This document shows, in pieces, positions 16,489 to 22,960 of a stretch of 23,375 nucleotides of DNA. This stretch comes from a virus: positions 1-23,375 of IMG/VR virus record IMGVR_UViG_3300025132_006407. One strand, given 5' to 3'. A model generated the notes under the pieces. The model was not told the origin of the DNA. It ran no database searches and saw only the letters and a program-made list of their open reading frames with translations. Position 1 is the stretch's first letter. The number at the start of each line of letters is the position of its first letter. The translations under genes were made by a program, and so were the position numbers.

Positions 16489-16504
16489 TTCCCAAAAGTG
16501 GGAA
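16489..16504 (-). other. stem-loop in the gap between two sugar genes
   Basis: TTCCCA and TGGGAA pair around a four-base loop, two bases beyond the stop of the dehydrase gene, in a gap rich in A and T runs. On the minus strand it is followed by A and mixed AT, not a clean T run, so it is not a standard terminator. It could be an attenuator or a processing site; the fold is seen, the role is inferred. Confidence 0.4.
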
Positions 16505-16505
16505 T

Positions 16506-17804
16506 CTAAAGTTCATTTCTGAACTTAGTAACTACTTCTTCTATGTAGTCTATCATAGGATCTGTAATTACAGGGGAACATCCTAAGAAAAATACATTAT
16601 CTAATACCTTACTAGAGTTAGGATATCTAGCGTATGAATCTATGCCACGATAGGCAGGATGCATGAGAATATTACCTGCAAAATAATTTCTAGTTTGTAT
16701 CTTATGTTCTTCTAAATATTTCACGAGTTGTACCTTGTTTCCTTCATATACTATAGGTACACCAAACCAAGAAGTTTCGGCATGTTCTTTTTCTTCAATA
16801 ACCCTCGCACCATCGATCTTAGAGAAGATCTCATGAAGTCGAGTTTTGTTGAGACGACGGATGCGATGTATCTCGTCCTGCTTAGTCAATTGTACAAGAC
16901 CGATAGACCCCTGCAGATCGGCGGGTTTGAGGTTATATCCTTGAACTCCGAAGACATACTTATGATCGACATCATGGTCGTACCCTTCCAACCAACGATC
17001 AAATCTCTGCCCACAGACACCGTTGGACAATTTGTTTTGGGATCCTACACAATAGCATCCACGACCCCACCAAGCAAACGATCTGGCGATCTGGATTATC
17101 TCCTCGATATTAGAGGAAACCATACCCCCTTCGATAGTAGAGATATGATGAGCTGGATAGAAAGAACAAGAAGCAGCGACGGAGTGTTTGGTAAGAAACT
17201 GACCTCTCCACTTGCTACCGAGGGAGTCACAGTTGTCCGCGATATATTCGAGTCCGTAAACATCCAAAATTTCGAGAAACTTATCGAAGTCGTAGGGATT
17301 TCCCAGAACAGGAGAAGAAAAACACGCTCTAGTTCTACTGGTGATCTTGGACTCTAACATCTCAAGATCCCAATTCAAATCTGTATAATCAATATCTACA
17401 AATACAGGTTTCAAATTATTCTGTATGATAGGGTTGATTGTGGTAGGGAATCCACAAGCACATACTAATATCTCATCTCCATCTGCCCATCCAAAATATT
17501 TTTTGAGTGCAGCAACCATCACAAGATTAGCAGATGAACCACTGTTGACCATGAGGTTATATCTAAAGTCAAACCTTTTACCAAACTGTGATTCAAATTT
17601 GTTGACTTCCTCTCCTGCAGGCAACCAATTACCTTTCAGTAAAGTTGTTATTGCAGCAGTTGGTTCTTGCTCATCCCAGTATGGACCAGAGTAATATATG
17701 TTACCACCGGGTTTCCAATCCTTGTTGGCAAGATATGGAAATAGATTCTCTCCATCACCTTGTAGTTCTGATATAAAATTTGATACCTTATCTTTTACTG
17801 ACAT
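16506..17804 (-). CDS. rfbH: RfbH/E1-type CDP-4-keto-6-deoxyglucose-3-dehydrase-like enzyme
   Basis: A 432-residue DegT/DnrJ-fold enzyme. Instead of the PLP lysine it has histidine in SFYPAHHISTIEGG (214-227, His220), the mark of ColD and of the E1/RfbH 3-dehydrases. The iron-sulphur cysteines of E1 are also present: Cys192 (DNCDSLG), Cys250, Cys252 (GRGCYC) and Cys264. The first spacing is exactly 57 residues and the next is one residue, as in E1, while the last is 11 where I recall 7. The family removes the 3-hydroxyl from a 4-keto-6-deoxyhexose, on the way to 3,6-dideoxy sugars, with an E3 reductase that is not in this window. The central third (16,800-17,340) is richer in G+C. Confidence 0.88.
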   Translation of the reverse strand: MSVKDKVSNFISELQGDGENLFPYLANKDWKPGGNIYYSGPYWDEQEPTAAITTLLKGNWLPAGEEVNKFESQFGKRFDFRYNLMVNSGSSANLVMVAALKKYFGWADGDEILVCACGFPTTINPIIQNNLKPVFVDIDYTDLNWDLEMLESKITSRTRACFSSPVLGNPYDFDKFLEILDVYGLEYIADNCDSLGSKWRGQFLTKHSVAASCSFYPAHHISTIEGGMVSSNIEEIIQIARSFAWWGRGCYCVGSQNKLSNGVCGQRFDRWLEGYDHDVDHKYVFGVQGYNLKPADLQGSIGLVQLTKQDEIHRIRRLNKTRLHEIFSKIDGARVIEEKEHAETSWFGVPIVYEGNKVQLVKYLEEHKIQTRNYFAGNILMHPAYRGIDSYARYPNSSKVLDNVFFLGCSPVITDPMIDYIEEVVTKFRNEL

Positions 17805-18613
17805 AATTCCCTCACTATATCTTTTGTATCAAACAAGGGACTGAATCCCAACTGATCTAACTTGCTTGTGTTCAAATAAAATTTCTGCAATCCTTGTACC
17901 ACTTTGTGAAACTTTGGTGTATCTATACTAATAAGATTTCCTCTATAATGACACTCTCTCTTTGCTATGTCAAGCATCTCTTTTACAGATGTTTCTTTTC
18001 CTGATCCTATATTGTAAATCTCATCTACATTTCCCTCATCCATAACCAATTTGATGGCACGACACACATCAGTCACATGCATGATGTCTCGTGTGTGACT
18101 ACCATTATCATACATCTTGACATCTCTATGTTCAATCATTTCATTTATCATCCATGTAATTGCATTCTTTTGTTTAGTTGCATTAGTATCTCCATACCCC
18201 ATGACATTACATAGTCTCAAAATTCTATATCTCATACCATAAGTTTGTGCAAATGATTTGATAAGATCTTCTGCACATTTTTTTGTAATAGAATAAAATC
18301 CATTCGGGTTCAGAGGATCATTTTCACTAGCAGGAATATTATCACCTGCACCATATACAAACCATGATGATACAAAGTTGAAAGTAATATCTTCATCTCT
18401 ACAATGTTCTAAGACTTCGCATAGAACCTTCAAGTTTGTATCCACATCAAGTGTAATCTTATCATGCACATGATAATTATGAGTTGTCGATATCATGTAT
18501 AAGATATCTTCTGATTTGGGTTTACGTTCTTCCCTAGGAATCACATGCACATCATTATCATAAAGACGTTTGAATTCCCTTCCAACGAAACCACATCCAT
18601 ATAATGAAATCAT
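17795..18613 (-). CDS. NAD-dependent epimerase/reductase (SDR), possibly dideoxysugar synthase
   Basis: A 272-residue SDR with a short, reduced nucleotide loop (GCGFVG, 6-11), SSWFVYG (82-88), catalytic Tyr107 and Lys111 in FYSITKKCAED, LRLCNVMGYGD and RDIMHVTDV. It is smaller than epimerases of the RmlB type. Its place between RmlB and the E1-like dehydrase suggests that it reduces or epimerises their 4-keto product, as RfbJ-type abequose or paratose synthases do; that is inference from order, and RmlD-like reduction is an alternative. It overlaps the dehydrase gene by 10 bases, and its ATG overlaps the RmlB stop. Confidence 0.8.
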   Translation of the reverse strand: MISLYGCGFVGREFKRLYDNDVHVIPREERKPKSEDILYMISTTHNYHVHDKITLDVDTNLKVLCEVLEHCRDEDITFNFVSSWFVYGAGDNIPASENDPLNPNGFYSITKKCAEDLIKSFAQTYGMRYRILRLCNVMGYGDTNATKQKNAITWMINEMIEHRDVKMYDNGSHTRDIMHVTDVCRAIKLVMDEGNVDEIYNIGSGKETSVKEMLDIAKRECHYRGNLISIDTPKFHKVVQGLQKFYLNTSKLDQLGFSPLFDTKDIVRELCQ

Positions 18614-19542
18614 CTATTCAAATACCATTCAATAGTATGTTGTAAACCTGTGTCAAAATTCATGATCGGTTTCCACCCAGTTTTGTTATACAACTTAGTA
18701 TAACTCATGGCATATCTTTTATCAACCCCCGGTCTTGCATCTGAAACACCTATTAGATCATGTGATTTACCTAGTATGGTAAGTATTTTTTTGACCACAG
18801 TTTCTACATCAAGTTCACAACCACCACCTATGTTATAGGTGTCATTCATAATACCTTGTTCTTCTAGCAACCAGATAGCACGACAATGATCCTCAACGTA
18901 CAACCAGTCACGAATCAATCTTCCTTTACTATGCATGTAAGTTTTCTTACCTCTCATAGAGTTTATAATAGTGAGAGGTATGAGTTTTTCTAGATGTTGA
19001 TGTGGTCCGTAGTTATTTGAACAGTTTGTTATAAGATAAGGAAGTCCATATGTATTATGCCATGCCTTCACAAAATAATCTGATGCTGCCTTACTAGCAG
19101 AGTATGGATTTCGTGGGTCATATGGTGTGGTCTCTGTAAATATTTCTTCGTCATCATACTCTAGAGAACCATACACCTCATCAGTAGAAACATGATGAAA
19201 CTTCTCTACCCCCACTTCTAATGCAGCATTCATCAAATTGATAGTTCCTATCACATTTGATTCTAGAAATGGTTTGTAATTCTTGATTGAATTATCTACA
19301 TGACTCTCAGCAGCAAAATGAAATACTTTGTTTGGTTTATATGTCTTGAATATATGATTGACATGTTTCTCATTTGCAATGTCACACCATACAAATGTTG
19401 TCTTGGTATCTCTCTTGATAAATTTTATGTCAGAAGCATATGATAAAGAATCTATGACAACAATCTCATCATCATAAACTCTCTGAACATAATTTACAAA
19501 GTTACTTCCTATAAAACCGGCACCACCAGTAATCAGAATCAT
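18610..19542 (-). CDS. rmlB: dTDP-glucose 4,6-dehydratase (RmlB-like)
   Basis: A 310-residue RmlB-type dehydratase. It has TGGAGFIGSNFVNYV (5-19), FHFAAESHVDNSI (74-86), the catalytic STDEVYG (119-125, with the Thr/Asp/Glu acid-base set), Tyr147 and Lys151 in NPYSASKAASD, NNYGPHQHLEKLIP (176-189), RDWLYVEDHCRAI (211-223) and DARPGVDKRYAM (268-279). All are close to the family norm. It converts an NDP-glucose (dTDP by family) to NDP-4-keto-6-deoxyglucose, the entry point for deoxysugars. No RmlA nucleotidyltransferase is in the window, so the activated sugar must come from the host or from elsewhere in the genome. TAATG overlap with the upstream cupin. Confidence 0.93.
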   Translation of the reverse strand: MILITGGAGFIGSNFVNYVQRVYDDEIVVIDSLSYASDIKFIKRDTKTTFVWCDIANEKHVNHIFKTYKPNKVFHFAAESHVDNSIKNYKPFLESNVIGTINLMNAALEVGVEKFHHVSTDEVYGSLEYDDEEIFTETTPYDPRNPYSASKAASDYFVKAWHNTYGLPYLITNCSNNYGPHQHLEKLIPLTIINSMRGKKTYMHSKGRLIRDWLYVEDHCRAIWLLEEQGIMNDTYNIGGGCELDVETVVKKILTILGKSHDLIGVSDARPGVDKRYAMSYTKLYNKTGWKPIMNFDTGLQHTIEWYLNR

Positions 19543-19928
19543 TATTCAGTCCCGTATTCGTTCATGCACATATATGTATTTTCTTTCTTGATACGACCAT
19601 AGTCATCTTCAAGTCTAATAATATCATTCTCTTTACATATACCGATCTGCGTTTCGATAATCAACAATCCTTTCTCACCACCCTTTGCTCGATGCTTCAT
19701 CTCTGTGCCAATATGAAAAGTGTCACCCACTTTACATACAGTTTCCATTCTATTCTGAGTTATAATACCACTTCCCTCCACAATCACCCAGTCCTCTGTC
19801 CTCAGATTATGATACTGAAGTGACAGTCTCTGATCAGGTGCTATGTAAAGTCTCTTCACTTTATAGTTATCGTCCTCGACGATGGTTTCATACCACCCCC
19901 AAGGACGCTCTCTTCTTACGAACATCAT
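19542..19928 (-). CDS. mannose-6-phosphate isomerase-like cupin (ManC C-terminal type)
   Basis: A 128-residue single cupin domain equal to the C-terminal isomerase part of bifunctional ManC. The matches are RPWGWYETI (8-16), KVKRLYIAPDQRLSLQYHNL (23-42), EDWVIVEGSG (45-54), HRAKGGEKGLLIIETQIG (79-96) and EDDYGR (107-112). The metal ligands of the cupin (Gln38, His40, His79) are visible. By family it interconverts fructose-6-phosphate and mannose-6-phosphate, feeding GDP-mannose. The guanylyltransferase half is missing, so the host enzyme would be needed. Two consecutive ATGs exist; the first overlaps the talC stop. Confidence 0.87.
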   Translation of the reverse strand: MMFVRRERPWGWYETIVEDDNYKVKRLYIAPDQRLSLQYHNLRTEDWVIVEGSGIITQNRMETVCKVGDTFHIGTEMKHRAKGGEKGLLIIETQIGICKENDIIRLEDDYGRIKKENTYMCMNEYGTE

Positions 19929-20596
19929 TTTGATTGTACTTGTGCCCAGTCTTGATCGAATAGTTCAAGACCTTTATCAGTGAGTATATGATTATACATC
20001 TTCTCAAAAATACTAGGTGGCATTGTGCATATGTTTGCTCCGTTTAGAAAAGAGTCTGTCACATGCTGCACACTTCGTATTGATGCAGAAAGGACCTGTG
20101 TCTGAGATCCATGCATACGATATATACTTGCTATCTGATTTATAAGAGCAATACCATTGACTGATTGGTCATCTAATCTACCTACAAATGGAGAAACATA
20201 AGTTGCTCCTGCCTTTGATGCTAGAACTGCTTGTGCTGCTGAGAAAACAAGAGTAACATTTACTTTGATCCCATCAAGAGCAAGTGATCTACATGTCCTT
20301 AGACCATCTGGTGATAGTGGTACTTTGATAGTGGTAGGATTGATACTAAGTCTTTTACTTTGGAATGCATACTTACTATGCAATCTCCTACCTTCTGCAG
20401 TCATAGTCTCCTCGTCACCAACAACTTCCATGCTGATGTCACGGACACCATAGTCTGCTAGTTCTTGGTATACGTCCTCTGGGTCTCTCCCACTCTTTCG
20501 GATAAGAGTAGGGTTTGTAGTAACACCGTCAATAAGACCAGTCCCATAATACTTCTTGATTAGATCTGTCTCTGCTGTATCTAGGAAAATCTTCAT
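19925..20596 (-). CDS. talC: transaldolase TalC (cyanophage type)
   Basis: A 223-residue short transaldolase/fructose-6-phosphate aldolase-type protein. It shows MKIFLDTAETDLIK, DGVTTNPTLIRK (23-34), INPTTIKVPLSPDG with the Schiff-base Lys91, IKVNVTLVFSAAQAVLA (110-126) and YVSPFVGRLDD (133-143). This small type is the known cyanophage auxiliary metabolic gene that steers carbon into the pentose phosphate pathway, giving NADPH and ribose for phage DNA. It is the second gene after a strong early promoter and is coupled by TGA/ATG overlaps to genes on both sides, so it is expressed with the sugar cluster. Confidence 0.95.
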   Translation of the reverse strand: MKIFLDTAETDLIKKYYGTGLIDGVTTNPTLIRKSGRDPEDVYQELADYGVRDISMEVVGDEETMTAEGRRLHSKYAFQSKRLSINPTTIKVPLSPDGLRTCRSLALDGIKVNVTLVFSAAQAVLASKAGATYVSPFVGRLDDQSVNGIALINQIASIYRMHGSQTQVLSASIRSVQHVTDSFLNGANICTMPPSIFEKMYNHILTDKGLELFDQDWAQVQSK

Positions 20597-20805
20597 GCTT
20601 CAAAATACTCCTTTAGTACTTGGATTTGCTCATGGTATCTTGAGATCTCATTCAACTCAGTTTCAATAGCACCCATAACATCTGGATGTTCACCTATACC
20701 TGTGGGATATGTGAAATAAATTTCTACATTTGCTTTGTGTTTTGCTATCTGTCCTTCTGCATGCTTGATGAGTGAGTTGACGAGACTGTCTCGTAGGTGA
20801 ATCAT
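20593..20805 (-). CDS. small conserved cyanophage protein, first gene of the early operon
   Basis: A 70-residue, probably helical protein: MIHLRDSLVNSLIKHAEGQI, then YPTGIGEHPDVMGAIETELN and HEQIQVLKEYFEA. It resembles a short protein I recall from many T4-like cyanophages with no known role. The frame is open to a GTG at 20,838 and an ATG at 20,826, but those codons lie in or at the -10 box, upstream of the expected transcription start near 20,820. The ATG at 20,805 is therefore the sensible start, although its ribosome site is weak. Its TGA overlaps the talC ATG. Confidence 0.72.
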   Translation of the reverse strand: MIHLRDSLVNSLIKHAEGQIAKHKANVEIYFTYPTGIGEHPDVMGAIETELNEISRYHEQIQVLKEYFEA

Positions 20806-20826
20806 AGTACCATATAAACTAAACAT

Positions 20827-20855
20827 ATTATAAGACACACGTTTCGAGATGTCAA
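20827..20855 (-). promoter_or_regulatory. consensus sigma70 early promoter
   Basis: On the minus strand a perfect -35 TTGACA (20,855-20,850) is followed after exactly 17 bases by a perfect -10 TATAAT (20,832-20,827). Transcription should start near 20,820 and read the small protein, talC and the sugar cluster. A perfect match on both boxes with ideal spacing points to the host housekeeping polymerase, as for cyanophage early genes. Confidence 0.88.
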
Positions 20856-20859
20856 TAAG

Positions 20860-20867
20860 AATAAATA
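20860..20867 (+). promoter_or_regulatory. T4-late-like promoter element
   Basis: AATAAATA, one mismatch from the T4 late consensus TATAAATA, 50 bases upstream of the ATG at 20,917. It sits five bases from the -35 box of the divergent early promoter, so the two could not easily be used together. Confidence 0.6.
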
Positions 20868-20916
20868 TTTGAGTACAAAAAGTACCTAAACCTGTCTAAT
20901 TCGGAGGATTACCCTA

Positions 20917-21198
20917 ATGGCACTTACAAAAGACGTTGATGTCGATAAGATAACCGTTCGTGGACCACACAATGTTGTGGAACTAAGAACAGCAACAAGA
21001 GTATATGAAGATAATGAAATGCTTTCAATCTCATTCTCCCGTAAACTTGTAGCATGTGGAACTTTAGACGGAAGTGACAACCTAGTAGAAACAGATATCT
21101 CAGGATACTCTGCAGTTGTACAGGGTGTTATGAATGCAGTCTGGACAGATACTATCAAGTCACAATACAAAGCACAATTAATCGCTGATAAATCATAA
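20917..21198 (+). CDS. small conserved protein on the late strand
   Basis: A 93-residue protein that begins MALTKDVDVDKITVRGPHNV, continues with ATRVYEDNEMLSISFSRK and ends with YSAVVQGVMNAVWTDTIKSQ. It is rich in alternating hydrophobic and polar residues, suggesting beta strands, and has no signal peptide or membrane segment. It has a GGAGG site nine bases before the ATG, lies behind a late-type promoter and is closed by its own strong terminator, so it is a single-gene late unit. I recall similar small cyanophage proteins but no function; a minor structural or assembly role would fit late expression. Confidence 0.72.
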   Translation: MALTKDVDVDKITVRGPHNVVELRTATRVYEDNEMLSISFSRKLVACGTLDGSDNLVETDISGYSAVVQGVMNAVWTDTIKSQYKAQLIADKS

Positions 21199-21219
21199 TC
21201 ACATACGAATTATTGTGAT

Positions 21220-21247
21220 CCCCAACCTCACGCGAGTGGGGTTTTTT
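21220..21247 (+). terminator. rho-independent terminator
   Basis: A GC-rich stem (CCCCA with TGGGG, extended by CTC with GAG around ACGC, with a small AC bulge) followed at once by six T residues, about 22 bases after the stop of the 93-residue gene. Confidence 0.85.
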
Positions 21248-21250
21248 ATT

Positions 21251-21258
21251 GCTAAATA
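21251..21258 (+). promoter_or_regulatory. possible late-type promoter for the exported-protein genes
   Basis: GCTAAATA, two mismatches from TATAAATA, right after the terminator and 26 bases before the ATG at 21,284. A promoter is needed here if the terminator works, but the match is modest. Confidence 0.35.
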
Positions 21259-21283
21259 GAGCTAGCAAATAATCGGTAATTTC

Positions 21284-21781
21284 ATGAAGAAATACTTACC
21301 ACTTATATTATTGGCAGGATTTAGTTCTCCTGTATTTGCAGATATCACACATAAAATGCAGTCTAGTGTTCAGTTGACCACTAACGCTGCAGCAACACAG
21401 GTATCAAGAATCGGTAGTACCTACTCGGTCTCTGGTTCTGGTGTGACCATGGACGTTGGAGGCGGTGGATCTGCTGATGGTGTCGTTGGTGGACTAGGAA
21501 CATTGACTGACGGAGTTGGTCAAGGATCAATCGCTACAGCGACACAAACAAGTGCAGGCGGTGCATATAGTTTCTCTCAATCATTCATTGAAGGTGATGC
21601 AATTGTAACTACAGCACCAAGTTTAGGTGCAGTAAGTGCATATTCTAATCAAACATCAACAGGAGTTGGTACTGGTACTGGTACAGGTACTGTAACTTCA
21701 GCACACGTTGTAACAGCAGTTGGTGGTGGATCTGGAACTACATCCATAGGTCAGTTCGTAACCGAATTACAAATCGACTAA
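21284..21781 (+). CDS. exported glycine/serine/threonine-rich protein 1
   Basis: A 165-residue protein with a clear type I signal peptide: MKK, a hydrophobic core YLPLILLAGF and a VFA cleavage site after residue 19, leaving DITHKMQSSVQL as the mature start. The mature part is low in charge and rich in Gly, Ser, Thr and Val, with SVSGSGVTMDVGGGGSADG and a TGVGTGTGTGTVTS tract. The tract is coded by tandem GGTACT-like hexamers. The composition suggests a beta-rich or flexible extracellular or periplasmic protein. Similar proteins occur in cyanophages as I recall them, with no known role. The ribosome site is weak. It is the first of three exported proteins in a row. Confidence 0.78.
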   Translation: MKKYLPLILLAGFSSPVFADITHKMQSSVQLTTNAAATQVSRIGSTYSVSGSGVTMDVGGGGSADGVVGGLGTLTDGVGQGSIATATQTSAGGAYSFSQSFIEGDAIVTTAPSLGAVSAYSNQTSTGVGTGTGTGTVTSAHVVTAVGGGSGTTSIGQFVTELQID

Positions 21782-21797
21782 GAGGTTATGTTAACAT

Positions 21798-22241
21798 ATG
21801 AAACTTCTTCGTGCGATAGTTGTGGGTGCAATTGCCCTTGCGACTGCACCGACTGCCCTGAATGCAGTCCCTGTAGTACCTAATTTTACACAGGGATCGA
21901 TGACCTCACACACGGAAACGACTTCGACCGTGAGTGAGACCATTAATTCTATGGATTATAACACTGGGTACCAATACTCGGTATCGGGTGTTAACGTACA
22001 GCACGATGGTACTGGTATAACACCGGATACTGGTACCGAACAAGTAACAAACAATGGTGTGACTTCAACATGGACAAACTTGAACACTTCACAAAAACCC
22101 AATTGGACACTAACAACTCCCGGAGCAGCGTTTCAATTCACCGAGACGTACAAAGCCCCCGGTCTTTCGACTCATACTGTAATACAAAGAACCACCACAA
22201 TCCAAAGCGTAACCGATACAACAAGTATATTCAGTCAATAA
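21798..22241 (+). CDS. exported serine/threonine-rich protein 2
   Basis: A 147-residue protein with a signal peptide (MKLLRAIVVGAIALATAPTA, cleavage after LNA at residue 23) and a mature part starting VPVVPNFTQGSMTSHTETTS. Further on are INSMDYNTGYQYSVSG, TPGAAFQFTETYKAPGL and IQRTTTIQSVTDTTSIF. It is rich in Thr and Ser and lacks cysteine. G+C is higher than in neighbouring genes (about half in the first 60-base blocks counted). A GAGG lies about 12 bases before the ATG. The pattern resembles a conserved cyanophage protein of unknown role. It is 16 bases after protein 1, so probably in the same transcript. Confidence 0.78.
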   Translation: MKLLRAIVVGAIALATAPTALNAVPVVPNFTQGSMTSHTETTSTVSETINSMDYNTGYQYSVSGVNVQHDGTGITPDTGTEQVTNNGVTSTWTNLNTSQKPNWTLTTPGAAFQFTETYKAPGLSTHTVIQRTTTIQSVTDTTSIFSQ

Positions 22242-22960
22242 TTGCAACACTTAGTGCTATAACAATACCTTATACTGTAACTCCATCCTATGCATCTGAT
22301 ATAGGAGGGGTTTCTGCTACTGCAAACCCAGTCGCCAACTCCAGTGGGTCAGTGACCAATCAGGCAATACAGGTTTTACAAGGTCCTTATATGACTAACA
22401 CTTATGGTGATGGTATATCTTGTCAAGTTCCTACCATGAACGTTACACCATACGTCACCAGAACGGGATCGTGGATGGATCCTTACGAAGATTATTGGAT
22501 GGATCCTGTGTACAACAATCTAGATGCCAATGATGACTCGGTTCCAGACAACCCCGGAGAAATTTTATTCTATAAACCAACAAGAACAGGACAGAAATCA
22601 AATCAAAATATAAACCTAGGGTTCTCTGCAACCATGAGTTTCTCATTGAATAGGGATGCCCAAAGAAAGTGTCAGGAAGCAGCAACATTACATAATGAAT
22701 ATCGTTCACAATTGACTGCCAATAAACGATTAGACTTTGAACTTGCTAGACTAAAAAACTGTGGAGAACTAATCAAGGCAGGCATCAAGTTTCATCCAAA
22801 CTCACCTTATGCTAGTATATGTGCCGACGTTGTTGTAATGGGTGTGAATACTATAAAAGACCACTCACATTCAATACCCGTAGTTCCTACTGGTAATGCT
22901 AATGATCTAAAGGAAGTATCTATTGGGACTTCTTCTTCTTCGGACGTTTCAAAGGAGTAA
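22070..22960 (+). CDS. exported protein 3 with unclear start codon
   Basis: The real protein appears to begin with a signal peptide around NRYNKYIQSIIATLSAITIP, cleaved after PSYA, giving a mature SDIGGVSATANPVANSSGSV. The mature part has about 220 residues with TMNVTPYVTRTGSW, PDNPGEILFYKPTRTG, a helical KRLDFELARLKNCGELIKAG and HPNSPYASICADVVV. It resembles a cyanophage protein I recall without function. The only ATG in frame is 22,070, which adds a 50-residue basic leader read inside gene 2. No ATG, GTG or TTG lies near the signal peptide. The start given is therefore the outer limit of the frame, not a confident choice. Confidence 0.65.
   Translation: MDKLEHFTKTQLDTNNSRSSVSIHRDVQSPRSFDSYCNTKNHHNPKRNRYNKYIQSIIATLSAITIPYTVTPSYASDIGGVSATANPVANSSGSVTNQAIQVLQGPYMTNTYGDGISCQVPTMNVTPYVTRTGSWMDPYEDYWMDPVYNNLDANDDSVPDNPGEILFYKPTRTGQKSNQNINLGFSATMSFSLNRDAQRKCQEAATLHNEYRSQLTANKRLDFELARLKNCGELIKAGIKFHPNSPYASICADVVVMGVNTIKDHSHSIPVVPTGNANDLKEVSIGTSSSSDVSKE

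Noticed and set aside
16728-17357. 209-codon plus-strand open frame
   Set aside because: It lies antisense to the E1-like dehydrase gene, whose motifs are all intact. The frame stays open because of the G+C-rich patch. It has no ribosome site and no recognisable domain.
21660-21695. Tandem GGTACT-like repeats as a possible regulatory or recombination site
   Set aside because: The repeats are in frame and encode a Thr-Gly tract of exported protein 1. Short coding repeats explain them.
22070-22240. -1 slippery site joining exported proteins 2 and 3
   Set aside because: The frames are in the right relation, but I found no X-XXY-YYZ heptamer at the A-rich stretch near 22,090 and no clear downstream fold, so a frameshift is only one of several options.
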